This document shows, piece after piece, positions 16,187 to 23,780 of a stretch of 35,836 nucleotides of DNA. Below the pieces are notes generated by a model that did no database searches, was not told the DNA's origin, and worked only from the letters and a program-made list of their open reading frames with translations. Each line of letters begins with the position of its first letter. The first letter of the stretch is position 1. Both the position numbers and the translations under genes were made by a program. Source of the stretch: Tidjanibacter sp. (lineage in GTDB: Bacteria > Bacteroidota > Bacteroidia > Bacteroidales > Rikenellaceae); assembly GCA_017396085.1 (NCBI GenBank), contig JAFQNC010000017.1, positions 1 to 35,836 on the forward strand, in the 5' to 3' direction.

Positions 16187-16512
16187 TTCAAATTGAAAAT
16201 TGACAATGGAAAATTGAAAATTGTGGTGTGCCTTCGGCACGTTTTTATTATTGGGTATTAAAAAATGTACTCTATGGTTGTGGGTGATAACCATAACCGT
16301 TTGGGAATCACCACCAAAAATATTTGCTAATTACAAATTACTCTTTACTCTTTCTGCTCTTTCCAAACAGACGCCCCCGCCCTTCGGGCACCCCCTCTAA
16401 CTTAGAGGGGGACCTACTCCCACTCCTTCTCGAAGTTAGGAGATGGGTACTTGGTGGTACTCCCAAGCGCAGTGGAAAATATTTACTAATTACTCTTTAC
16501 TAATTACTCTTT
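16187..16512. repeat. Repeat mosaic between the two sulfatases
   Basis: Heptamers AATTGAAAATTGACAATGG (about 16190-16222), GTGTGCCTTCGGCACG hairpin (about 16226-16241), heptamers TACAAAT/TACTCTT (about 16331-16352) and CTTTCTGCT nonamers. AGACGCCCCCGCCCTTCGGG leads to a perfect hairpin CCCCCTCTAA / TTAGAGGGGG (16391-16400 with 16402-16411). The conserved GGTACTTGGTGGTACTCCCA follows (about 16446-16465), then heptamers TACTAAT, TACTCTT (16482-16512). The final array enters the second sulfatase and gives its last two codons and stop. No gene is seen in this 321-base gap. Confidence 0.78.
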
Positions 16513-17913
16513 AACCAAAGGCTCAAGGGCGCGGACGAGTTGCTTGTCGCCGGTGTGCAGGCCCCACTGGTACATCTTCTCCCTCAATCGGGCGATGGTG
16601 CCTTTGTGCTTGGACTCCACGGCGAGGTTTACCATCTCCCCACGGTCGCTCTCCATATCGAAGAGTTGCTCGCGGTTTTGGAAGTGGTTGTAGAGCACAT
16701 ACTTGTATTTGCCCTCCACGATGGCCCAACCCCTCACGTTCACCTCCGAGAGGAATGTTTCGATGAATACCTCCTCGTGCAATGGGGCCTCCTGCTGGTG
16801 GAGCACTCCACGCAACGACTTACCCCTATACTTCTGCTCGTTCAACTCCACGCCACCATAGTCGCAGATGGTCTTCACGATGTCCAAACCGATGTTGGAG
16901 AGGGCCACGCTGTTGGTTGCACCCCTCAGAGCCTTGCGGTCGCTCTTGGGGGCCTTCACGATGAGAGGAACATTTACACACTCCTCCTGCAATATCCACT
17001 TTTGGTTCCATTGGTGGGAGGCAGCACCATCGCCGTGGTCGCTACAAAAGAGGATGAGCGAGGTGTCGTAGAGCCCTTCGGCTTTGAGCAACTCCACGAG
17101 GGCTCCGATGTGGGCATCCACACGCTCGGTGAGGCGGTAGTAGGCCCAGAGGTACTCCCTCCAATCGTCCTCGGTGTAGAGGGCGGTGGGGTGGGAGCGA
17201 GGGTGGGCAGCCTTGCGCAACCCGATGGCCTCGGGCTCGTATGTCGATTTTTGGAAATTCACAGGTAGATTGGGACACTCCTCGGTGCGTGGCAACTCCA
17301 CCTCGCCATAGGGGAGGGTTTGGCGGCGTGCAAACTCACAAATCTCGTGGGGGTCCAAGAAAGAGGCCACAAGGAAGAGGGGTTTTTCTTCGTTGCGCTC
17401 CTTCAGGGCGCCTGCGATGTTCTCAACCATTGTGCGGTCGTCCATATTGCATACCTTCTTGAAACCACGTCCCTCCTCGGGCAGGTTTACCTCGCTGGCG
17501 TGCCACTTGCCGGCATACATCGTTTCGTAGCCCGCATCCCTCATCAGGTAGCCGATACTTTGGCTCATAGCCTCCTCGTTGGGCTCCACGCCATTGTCGG
17601 TAGCACCAATCTCGGTGGGCATCAGACCCGTCATCAGCGAGGCCCTGCAAGGACCACTCAGCGGGAAGGGGCAGTAGGCCCTTTCGAGCCTCACGCCATC
17701 CTCGGCCAACGCATCCATTGCGGGGGTGCGAAGGTCGGTGTTGCCCGCACAACTCATTGCCGAGGCGGTCTGCTGGTCGGTCATAATGAGGATGATGTTG
17801 GGGCGTTGCTCTTTGGGTGCTACGGCGGGGGAAGAGGTGGCGGCAGCCACCACACTCGGGGCCACCACTGCGCCTGCCAAGAGGGCCGATTGGGTGATTT
17901 TGTCTATTCTCAT
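16504..17913 (-). CDS. Second S1-family sulfatase, secreted
   Basis: A 469-residue sulfatase. The start at 17913 gives MRIDKITQSALLAGAVVAPS with a cleavable signal ending near VAAA; no lipobox is present, so it is probably periplasmic. NIILIMTDQQ (39-48), the catalytic motif SGPCR (Ser86, also the serine form), AGKWHAS and CSDHGDGAASHQWNQKW are the S1 active-site blocks. The two sulfatases differ strongly and are not recent duplicates. The final residues Lys-Glu and the TAA stop (16504-16506) are read from a TACTCTT/TACTAAT heptamer array, so the original C terminus may have been altered slightly. Substrate is not readable. Gap to the next sulfatase is about 320 bases of repeats. Confidence 0.92.
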   Translation of the reverse strand: MRIDKITQSALLAGAVVAPSVVAAATSSPAVAPKEQRPNIILIMTDQQTASAMSCAGNTDLRTPAMDALAEDGVRLERAYCPFPLSGPCRASLMTGLMPTEIGATDNGVEPNEEAMSQSIGYLMRDAGYETMYAGKWHASEVNLPEEGRGFKKVCNMDDRTMVENIAGALKERNEEKPLFLVASFLDPHEICEFARRQTLPYGEVELPRTEECPNLPVNFQKSTYEPEAIGLRKAAHPRSHPTALYTEDDWREYLWAYYRLTERVDAHIGALVELLKAEGLYDTSLILFCSDHGDGAASHQWNQKWILQEECVNVPLIVKAPKSDRKALRGATNSVALSNIGLDIVKTICDYGGVELNEQKYRGKSLRGVLHQQEAPLHEEVFIETFLSEVNVRGWAIVEGKYKYVLYNHFQNREQLFDMESDRGEMVNLAVESKHKGTIARLREKMYQWGLHTGDKQLVRALEPLVKE

Positions 17914-17981
17914 ACTCAATTTAGGTTGCAATTCGGTTTGAGTGTCGCCCGCAAGAGGCGTTTGGACACCCTTTCACATTG

Positions 17982-17989
17982 CAAAAATA
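17982..17989 (-). promoter_or_regulatory. Possible -7 element for second sulfatase
   Basis: The minus strand reads TATTTTTG, 69 bases before the start codon. No matching -33 element is seen at 19-21 bases. Confidence 0.4.
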
Positions 17990-18068
17990 CTAAATTTGTA
18001 CAATACGATATTTCGATTTTGTTCTATATAACATTGAATTTGTTGAATTGTTTTGGACAAATGTATGA

Positions 18069-18106
18069 CAAAAGCCGCCTTGCACGGTTTGGCAAGGCGG
18101 CTTTTG
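18069..18106 (-). terminator. Terminator after nhaA
   Basis: A 15-bp perfect stem (18069-18083 with 18092-18106) and eight-base loop, flanked by AAAA/TTTT, lies 40 bases after the nhaA stop. It could also work on the plus strand. Confidence 0.85.
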
Positions 18107-18145
18107 TATGCACTCGCTTGGAGTGCTATGTATTTGTGTAGTAGG

Positions 18146-19492
18146 CTATTTTTCCTCTGCCTTGGGCAGGTTGCGCTTTAGCAGTATGGCACCCAGTACG
18201 GCCGAAACAATCGTACCACAGAGGATGCCGAGTTTGGCACTGTCGAGTATAGCCCTGCCATCGGCACCCAGAGGCGAGTAGGAGAGGTCGGCAATGAACA
18301 TCGACACCGTGAAGCCAATACCGCAGAGCATACACACGCTCGCAAATGCTTTCCAATCGCTACCCGAAGGCATCGAGGCAATCTTCAACTTGATGGCCAA
18401 CCACGAGAACGAGAATACGCCCACGAATTTGCCCACAACCAAACCCAACATTACTGCCAGACTCACGCCCGAGAAGAGGTCGGTAATCTGGAAACCACTC
18501 AGGTCTACACCCGCATTGGCGAAAGCAAACACGGGAAGGATGATGTAGTTGATGAACTCCTTCAGGTCGTCTTCCAACTTTTGCAGGGGGCTGATGAGGT
18601 GGTCGGAGGCCGACTCGATACTCTTCAGAGTCTGAATTTGGTCGTTGGTGAGCACCACCACACTCTTCTTGTCGGTAACTTCCGTTACGGGGAATTCGTT
18701 GATGTTGTTGCGGATGCGCTCAATGTAGTACTGCGAGCCCTTGCTCAGACTTGCGGGGATGCAGAAGGCGGCAATAACACCCGAGATGGTGGCGTGAATA
18801 CCCGAATTGAGCATTGCAAACCACAGCACCACGCCCGCTACGAGGTAGAAAGTCTTGCTCATAACCTTGAAGCGGTTGCCGATAATCATCACCACAATGC
18901 AGAGCAGCGCCAAGGCCATATAGGCCCAACTAATCTCCGAGGTGTAGCACAGGGCAATTACAATGATACCGCCCAAGTCATCAGCCACGGCAAGGGTGGT
19001 CAGAAATACTTTCAAACTCAGCGGCACCCTCTTGCCGAACATAGCCAACACACCCAGCGAGAAGGCGATGTCGGTAGCCATCGGGATGGCCATACCGCGC
19101 ATCATACCTGCATCCGAGGGGCACGAGAGGGCAAACAACACCACGGGGATGAGCATACCGCCACAAGCACCGATGATGGGAAGAATTGCCTTCTTGATAG
19201 ACGAAAGTTCGCCCACGAGAATCTCCCTCTTAATCTCCAAACCAACCGAGAGGAAGAAGAGAGCCATCAGGAAGTCGTTGATGAAGGTGGCAAAAGTCAT
19301 CGGGTGGCCTCCGTGGCTGAAGAAGTTGAAATCGCCAAACGACAACGAGATGGGCTTGCTCCACAGGTCGAAGTACCACTCTTTCAACCCCGGTACGTTG
19401 GCACAAATGAGGGCCAACACGGTGGCTGCAATGAGCCAGAAACTTGCCGAGGCGTATTTTTTGAACAAACTCAGAAAAGTATAGTTCTTCAT
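18146..19492 (-). CDS. nhaA: Na+/H+ antiporter NhaA
   Basis: A 448-residue inner-membrane antiporter that expels sodium in exchange for protons. About twelve hydrophobic segments are visible. The ion-binding signature is intact: MATDIAFSLGVLAMFG (Asp141) and LAVADDLGGIIVIALCY (Asp171, Asp172, the pair that binds Na+). The unwound-helix region near the C terminus (GIGFTVSMFIADLSY) is also typical. Residues about 275-325 form a longer hydrophilic loop than in the E. coli protein, a common feature in Bacteroidota. The start at 19492 (MKNYTFLSLFKKYAS) is preferred; the longer frame adds only polar residues without homology. It is a single gene with its own terminator. Confidence 0.95.
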   Translation of the reverse strand: MKNYTFLSLFKKYASASFWLIAATVLALICANVPGLKEWYFDLWSKPISLSFGDFNFFSHGGHPMTFATFINDFLMALFFLSVGLEIKREILVGELSSIKKAILPIIGACGGMLIPVVLFALSCPSDAGMMRGMAIPMATDIAFSLGVLAMFGKRVPLSLKVFLTTLAVADDLGGIIVIALCYTSEISWAYMALALLCIVVMIIGNRFKVMSKTFYLVAGVVLWFAMLNSGIHATISGVIAAFCIPASLSKGSQYYIERIRNNINEFPVTEVTDKKSVVVLTNDQIQTLKSIESASDHLISPLQKLEDDLKEFINYIILPVFAFANAGVDLSGFQITDLFSGVSLAVMLGLVVGKFVGVFSFSWLAIKLKIASMPSGSDWKAFASVCMLCGIGFTVSMFIADLSYSPLGADGRAILDSAKLGILCGTIVSAVLGAILLKRNLPKAEEK

Positions 19493-19688
19493 TGTATTAC
19501 TTTTGTTTTGCATAAGTTTGGTTAAAGACTGTGCGGAGAGGCACACACAAAGCGTGCGGCTTGGCTTGCACCTTCCGCTTGTTCCTAAAATATGGTCTGT
19601 GTTGTTGTGTTGTTGTTTTCGGCGGCGAAAGTAGTGAATTTATCCTCTCGTTGTTCTCCTTGGATGAAAATATGTACAATTTTGGCAC

Positions 19689-19725
19689 AAAAAAAGCAAC
19701 CGAACCACATTTGTAGTTCGGTTGC
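19689..19725 (-). terminator. Terminator of first duplicated lipoprotein
   Basis: A 13-bp stem (19696-19708 with 19713-19725, one G-T pair) is followed on the minus strand by seven T. It is 27 bases after the stop at 19752. Confidence 0.85.
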
Positions 19726-19751
19726 AAACCTTGCGGTTGTTCGGCAGAAGA

Positions 19752-20558
19752 CTATTTCTCCTCCTCAACCTCGGTGGCCACCTGTGAAAAATCAACGTCT
19801 ACATTGAAGCGAAACTCCTTACCCTCATCCGACACAAAAACAATCTCCAACGTGTGCTGTTGCGCCAATGTGGGAGTGGTTTCAAAAGTAAACTTAAAGT
19901 CGTGGTTTAGAACGCAGTGATTTATTTTCTTTTGCCTAAAATACTTGACCGTCAGTACCGATAAGTCTGGTAGCGTAAAATCACACAGTCTTTTGTTTAT
20001 TACCGTGCATTTGGAGGCCAAATTCTGATAAAACGGTGGGTGTGTTTCCTCGAAATAGTTGCTATTGATGTAGGGCTTATAGGTGTTACACTCCATCGTT
20101 ACAATGTCAGATAGAGGCGTTCCTGTCTGGTGATTTTCGTCAAAGTCCGCATTGCTGGTAATTTCAATTTTCGTAAAATTGTATCCGATGGCGGCGGTGT
20201 CGAATTGTTCCATCTTTTCAATCATCCTGTTGTAGGATGTGTCGTTGTTCTTTTTGCTCAATTGCCTATGCCGCACGCATAGTTCTCTTTGGCAGTCGGG
20301 CTCCCAACAACACAAACAGGACATCCAATGAGCACAGTCGCCATATTCGGGGCCATCAATACTGCTATCTGCCACGGCCATATAGAGGGTGTTGGTGCTG
20401 CGGTCGAACTCCCAACAGGTATTGACTAAATCCACATATCTTTGTATGAAAGTTTCGGCAAACACCACGCCCAAATGGGGTTGCGGCTCTCGCCAACAGC
20501 CATAGAGCCCGACCACCATTGCCGATACCAAGATAAGGTGTGTTGCAAATTTTCTCAT
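19752..20558 (-). CDS. Lipoprotein of unknown function, duplicate A
   Basis: A 268-residue lipoprotein. Start 20558 gives MRKFATHLILVSAMVVGLYGC with Cys21 in the lipobox; the frame continues upstream but only through the promoter repeat. I do not recognise the family. The centre is Cys-rich (CAHWMSCLCCWEPDCQREL), followed by ITSNADFDENHQTGTPLSDI and YKPYINSNYFEE, which have counterparts in duplicate B. The last 38 or so residues (TLAQQHTLEIVFVSDEGKEF and on to the acidic end EVEEEK) are identical in both proteins. The Cys-rich segment is missing from duplicate B, so it may be a family-specific disulfide region. Each copy has its own promoter and terminator. Confidence 0.75.
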   Translation of the reverse strand: MRKFATHLILVSAMVVGLYGCWREPQPHLGVVFAETFIQRYVDLVNTCWEFDRSTNTLYMAVADSSIDGPEYGDCAHWMSCLCCWEPDCQRELCVRHRQLSKKNNDTSYNRMIEKMEQFDTAAIGYNFTKIEITSNADFDENHQTGTPLSDIVTMECNTYKPYINSNYFEETHPPFYQNLASKCTVINKRLCDFTLPDLSVLTVKYFRQKKINHCVLNHDFKFTFETTPTLAQQHTLEIVFVSDEGKEFRFNVDVDFSQVATEVEEEK

Positions 20559-20640
20559 AATAAAGCGTAAAGTTTTGCCTATTGGGCATTTGGTTTGTCG
20601 TAGGTTACCATACGCATCCAATATCCCTTTCCCTATTTTG

Positions 20641-20671
20641 CAAAAATACTCAATAAAGATGTAATATCCAA
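20641..20671 (-). promoter_or_regulatory. Promoter of duplicate A
   Basis: On the minus strand TTGG (20671-20668) and TATTTTTG (20648-20641) are separated by 19 bases, a good Bacteroidota promoter. The same sequence precedes duplicate B. Confidence 0.65.
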
Positions 20672-20683
20672 TAGTTTAGAGTA

Positions 20684-20717
20684 CAAAAAAAGACCGAACT
20701 ACCATCGTAGTCCGGTC
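20684..20717 (-). terminator. Terminator of duplicate B
   Basis: An 11-bp stem with one G-T pair (20692-20702 with 20707-20717) and loop CATC is followed on the minus strand by a run of T. It lies 30 bases after the stop at 20747 and just upstream of the promoter of duplicate A. Confidence 0.85.
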
Positions 20718-20746
20718 CATAATCCGTGCAGTTGTTCGGCAGAAGA

Positions 20747-21538
20747 CTATTTCTCCTCCTCAACCTCGGTGGCCACCTGTGAAAAATCAACGTCTACATT
20801 GAAACGAAACTCCTTACCCTCATCCGACACAAAAACAATCTCCAACGTGTGCTGTTGAGCCAATGTGGGAGGCTCTTCAAAAGTGAGGGCAAAATCAAAT
20901 ATGTTTTGTGGATAAGATGGCCCCTTGATATCCGAGAAGGTGTGGTTTGCCAACAACGTTAGGTCGGCAATTGTCAGTTTGCTTACTCTTTTGTGAATGT
21001 CCCTGCTATGGTATAACGGTGTGCCATACAACCTTTCATTGACAAATGTGTATCCACTGTTGATGTATTCTTCGTAGGAATAACCCGTGAAGGTGGTTAT
21101 GTCGGCCAAAGAATATCCCACTGGATGAGTTTCGTTGTAGTCGGCATTGCTTGATATGCGTATCTCCACAAAATCATCGCTGTATGCAGTCGGGCGGTTG
21201 TAATCTACAAAAAGGTTGATACTATGTTCGCATGTGTAGGTGTGGTTATATTCACAATCTCCGTGTTTATTACTCAACCTGCGATGTGCCTCCTGACGTG
21301 CTTGAGTGGCATATTTTTCATTAAGTATTCCGAGTGTTGCGACCACTTTGCTACTCCCCCAAGGCATAGTATATTCCAATCTCAATTCGTTGGGATTAAA
21401 CCGCCACTCAACACTTTCATTCAACTCTCGATAGTCATAGACAAATGAGGGAATAGTAATATTGTGCCAGTCCGGTCCAGTATCAATGCAAGATGTAAAA
21501 CCAATAAACAAGATGGTCGTGATTATGGACTTCTTCAT
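20747..21538 (-). CDS. Lipoprotein of unknown function, duplicate B
   Basis: A 263-residue lipoprotein starting at 21538 (MKKSIITTILFIGFTSC, Cys17). It is a paralogue of the protein at 19752-20558. The signal peptide and middle differ, but ISSNADYNETHPVGYSLADI and YEEYINSGYTF align with duplicate A, and the C-terminal 38 or so residues are identical. The identical ends with divergent centre suggest that recombination or gene conversion keeps the ends alike while the centre changes. No domain is recognised. Both are likely periplasmic or surface lipoproteins. Confidence 0.75.
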   Translation of the reverse strand: MKKSIITTILFIGFTSCIDTGPDWHNITIPSFVYDYRELNESVEWRFNPNELRLEYTMPWGSSKVVATLGILNEKYATQARQEAHRRLSNKHGDCEYNHTYTCEHSINLFVDYNRPTAYSDDFVEIRISSNADYNETHPVGYSLADITTFTGYSYEEYINSGYTFVNERLYGTPLYHSRDIHKRVSKLTIADLTLLANHTFSDIKGPSYPQNIFDFALTFEEPPTLAQQHTLEIVFVSDEGKEFRFNVDVDFSQVATEVEEEK

Positions 21539-21605
21539 AAATGTTGGCTTTAATTGGGATTGTCGTAAGTTACCATACGCATCCAATATCCCTTTCTCTA
21601 TTTTG

Positions 21606-21636
21606 CAAAAATACTCAATAAAGATGTAATATCCAA
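21606..21636 (-). promoter_or_regulatory. Promoter of duplicate B
   Basis: Same layout as for duplicate A: TTGG (21636-21633), 19 bases, TATTTTTG (21613-21606) on the minus strand. Confidence 0.65.
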
Positions 21637-21648
21637 TAGTTTAGAGTA

Positions 21649-21682
21649 CAAAAAAAGACCGAACTACCATCGTAGTCCGGTC
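21649..21682 (-). terminator. Terminator of the FKBP gene
   Basis: Stem 21657-21667 with 21672-21682, loop CATC, followed on the minus strand by T residues. It is identical to the hairpin after duplicate B, so the duplication also copied a terminator from here or the reverse. Confidence 0.85.
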
Positions 21683-21708
21683 CATAATCCGTGCGGTTAT
21701 TCGGGGAA

Positions 21709-22401
21709 CTATTTCTCCTCAACCTCGGCGGGGATAACCTCCACCAACTCCACGGTGAATGCAAGAGCTTGGTTGGGGCCAATCTGCTGGGGAGCCCTCA
21801 TACCGTAGCCCAGCTCCGAGGGAATCCACAACTTAATCTCACCACCCTCGCCAACGAGTTTCATACCCTCGCTCCAGCCTTTGATGACCTGATTGAGTGC
21901 AAAAGTGATGGTGTCGCCACGCTCGTAGGAAGAGTCAAACACTTTGCCATTTTTGAGCTTACCCTCATACATAACCTTAACTTGGTCGGCATCGTTCACA
22001 GCCTTCTTGTCGGGGTTACCCTCGCGTACAATCTCATACAAAAGACCACTCTCGGTCTTCTTCACGTTCTTACCCTTCTCAATCTCAGCAAGGTAGGCCT
22101 GCGATTTCTCCAAAGCCTTCTGGGGAGCAACCACGTTGAAGTACTCGCGCAAGAAAGCGAATGCGCTCTCGCGGTCCATTACCTGCTTCTCTGCCAATGC
22201 GTCCTCAACGCCTTTGTAGAAGAGTTTCATATCCAACTCGTCCTCCAACGAGCCAACAAGCTGTGCCAGCGAGCCACCGAAGTCGGTACCCAAAGCATAC
22301 GAAAGGGTGTCTACATCGTTCTTCATTGCACGACCGCCACCGCAAGAAGCCAACGAGCAAACCATTGCTACGGAGGCCAAAATTACAAGTGCTTTTTTCA
22401 T
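21709..22401 (-). CDS. FKBP-type peptidyl-prolyl cis-trans isomerase lipoprotein
   Basis: A 230-residue lipoprotein beginning at 22401 (MKKALVILASVAMVCSLASC, Cys20). Residues about 30-115 form the helical FKBP N-terminal dimerisation domain (YALGTDFGGSLAQLVGSLED). Residues about 125-225 form the FKBP catalytic domain: VKVMYEGKLKNGKVFDSSYE, ALNQVIKGWSEGMKLVGEGG, and LWIPSELGYGMRAPQQIGPN. It resembles FkpA and Mip and would help proteins fold in the periplasm or at the outer membrane by turning X-Pro bonds. Catalytic-site aromatic residues are present. It is a single-gene unit: a -7 element is at 22459-22466 and a terminator follows. Confidence 0.93.
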   Translation of the reverse strand: MKKALVILASVAMVCSLASCGGGRAMKNDVDTLSYALGTDFGGSLAQLVGSLEDELDMKLFYKGVEDALAEKQVMDRESAFAFLREYFNVVAPQKALEKSQAYLAEIEKGKNVKKTESGLLYEIVREGNPDKKAVNDADQVKVMYEGKLKNGKVFDSSYERGDTITFALNQVIKGWSEGMKLVGEGGEIKLWIPSELGYGMRAPQQIGPNQALAFTVELVEVIPAEVEEK

Positions 22402-22458
22402 CGTCTTGATAAACATTTATTTGGTTAATTATTGTATTGGTTTTTTCGCAATCGGTCG

Positions 22459-22466
22459 CAAATATA
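22459..22466 (-). promoter_or_regulatory. -7 element of the FKBP gene
   Basis: The minus strand reads TATATTTG, 58 bases before the start codon. The -33 element is not clear. Transcription here would begin just 3' of speB. Confidence 0.45.
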
Positions 22467-22472
22467 ACTATT

Positions 22473-23513
22473 TTAATTGGATTTTAGTATCAACCCACAC
22501 AATTTAAACAACATTCGGGCTCCCACGTTGGCATCCCACTCATCTCCCTCGCCACTCGGAGCCACCTCCACGAGGTCGAAACCGACAATCCTCCTGCCGC
22601 TGCGCACCACGCTGTCGAGCAGGTAGACCGCCTCGTTGAAGCCGAGCCCGCCCGGCACGGGAGTGCCCGTGTGGGGGCAGTTGTCGGGCGAGAGTCCGTC
22701 AATGTCAAAACTCACATAGACCCTCTGCGGCAGGCTCGACACAATCTTCTCGCACTGTGCTGCCCACGTTGTCCCCTCAAACTTCGCAGTCGCCAAACTG
22801 TGGTCGCTGAACTGCACCACACGCTCCTCACTCTCGGCCAAGGCAACCTCCTCATCGCAGTAGTCCCTGATGCCCACCTGCACAAGTCGCTCCACCTGCG
22901 GCACCTCCTGCAACACGTTGTACATAATGGATGCGTGGGAGTAGGTGAAGCCCTCGTATGCCTCCCTGAGGTCGCAGTGGGCGTCAATGTGCAGCACGCC
23001 CAGTGGGCCATATTTCTCGCCCAAAGCCTTGATGTAGCCCAGTGGCACGCTGTGGTCGCCTCCCACAAGGCCCACCAACTTACCCTTCGCCAGCCACTCT
23101 GCGGTACACTCATAGACCTCTCGGTTGAGTTCGGCCGAGGCGGTATTCACTCTGCCAAGGCGGGCCGCCATACGTCCGTTGCGCTCCACATCGCCACCCT
23201 TCTCCAAGAACTCAATCACCCTGCGGGCCTCGCCACGGAGCAGTTTGCTGCGGTCCTGAATGGAGTAGTCGATGGGTACCGTGCCAATGCCCTTGCGCCA
23301 CTCGTTGGGGCTCACCTCATCGTAGAAATCGAGTTGCACCGAAGCCCCGATAATCGCATCGGGCCCCTCCTCCTGACCACCGCCATAGGAGGCCGTTACT
23401 CCCCACGGCACCGACACCAACACAAGTGCCGACTCTTCTGCCGTGAAGGGCATACCGAAATAGTTGCCGTTGGCTGTGCCCACAGCCGAGGGGTTATACT
23501 CCTTAATATCCAT
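22473..23513 (-). CDS. speB: Agmatinase/arginase-family ureohydrolase
   Basis: A 346-residue binuclear manganese enzyme. The metal ligands are GGDHS (His154), IDAHCD (Asp177, His179, Asp181) and SFDIDGLSP (Asp270, Asp272). The family cleaves guanidino compounds to urea and an amine. Agmatinase (agmatine to putrescine plus urea) is the most likely activity given the nearby carboxynorspermidine genes that can use putrescine, but arginase or formiminoglutamase activity cannot be excluded from sequence. The N-terminal 30 residues (YNPSAVGTANGNYFG) are typical of the longer Bacteroidota proteins. The start ATG at 23513 is the only good one. A -7 element sits 87 bases upstream. Confidence 0.85.
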   Translation of the reverse strand: MDIKEYNPSAVGTANGNYFGMPFTAEESALVLVSVPWGVTASYGGGQEEGPDAIIGASVQLDFYDEVSPNEWRKGIGTVPIDYSIQDRSKLLRGEARRVIEFLEKGGDVERNGRMAARLGRVNTASAELNREVYECTAEWLAKGKLVGLVGGDHSVPLGYIKALGEKYGPLGVLHIDAHCDLREAYEGFTYSHASIMYNVLQEVPQVERLVQVGIRDYCDEEVALAESEERVVQFSDHSLATAKFEGTTWAAQCEKIVSSLPQRVYVSFDIDGLSPDNCPHTGTPVPGGLGFNEAVYLLDSVVRSGRRIVGFDLVEVAPSGEGDEWDANVGARMLFKLCGLILKSN

Positions 23514-23599
23514 TCTCTAACACCTTATATAATATACTCATACAGCAAATTCTACACTCGCTGTGCGGGCCTCTGGGCCCTACTTTTCATATCTTTCCA

Positions 23600-23607
23600 C
23601 AAAAATA
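23600..23607 (-). promoter_or_regulatory. Possible -7 element of speB
   Basis: The minus strand reads TATTTTTG, 87 bases before the speB start. It faces away from the plus-strand promoter at 23629-23659, and no clear -33 element is seen. Confidence 0.4.
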
Positions 23608-23628
23608 CTCTAAATTTCTTGGAAAATG

Positions 23629-23659
23629 TTTGGAGCGACACATTTTTTTACTATTTTTG
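23629..23659 (+). promoter_or_regulatory. Orphan Bacteroidota promoter
   Basis: TTTG (23629-23632), a 19-base spacer and TATTTTTG (23652-23659) form one of the two best consensus promoters in the window. It points to the plus strand, where no protein gene begins for a kilobase, but a strong terminator lies 86 bases downstream. Confidence 0.65.
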
Positions 23660-23665
23660 TGTCAT

Positions 23666-23777
23666 AAAACAGCGGTGGGTGTTCCGTTGGAGCGTCTATT
23701 GTTGTTTTAGTGATTCTTTCATAATCAGTATTTTAAGTTGGGGGGTTGGGGATACCGTGAGGTATCCCCAACTTTTT
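23666..23777 (+). ncRNA. Candidate small RNA of about 112 nt
   Basis: The segment begins at the expected start site of the promoter at 23629-23659 and ends in the T run of the terminator at 23745-23777. It has no start codon followed by a reasonable reading frame. Predicted folding by eye: hairpin CAGCGG / CCGTTG (23670-23675 with 23684-23689), a small stem TGATT / AATCA (23711-23715 with 23723-23727), then the terminator stem. I do not recognise a known RNA family. It could be a trans-acting small RNA; it lies divergent from speB, so a regulatory link to polyamine synthesis is possible but unproven. Confidence 0.55.
23745..23777 (+). terminator. Strong terminator of the candidate small RNA
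   Basis: A 12-bp perfect stem (23745-23756 with 23761-23772) with a GTGA tetraloop is followed by TTTTT on the plus strand. No plus-strand protein gene lies upstream in the window for more than 20 kb, so it must serve a short transcript starting nearby. Confidence 0.85.
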
Positions 23778-23780
23778 GTA

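Larger units (their letters stand above)
19735..21683. repeat. Tandem duplication of a lipoprotein transcription unit
   Basis: Two head-to-tail units of about 960 bases each hold promoter, lipoprotein gene and 3' end. The 3' coding part is nearly identical for about 140 bases (19736-19880 against 20730-20874). The upstream promoter segment is nearly identical over about 95 bases (20595-20690 against 21555-21655), as is the terminator hairpin. The middle of the genes is very different, although alignable motifs remain. Confidence 0.85.

Noticed and set aside
17991..17998. Plus-strand TAAATTTG as a promoter for a small RNA ending at the 18069-18106 hairpin
   Set aside because: The nearest TTTG is 26 bases upstream, too far, and the hairpin is well explained as the nhaA terminator. 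Worth a glance only if RNA data show a transcript.
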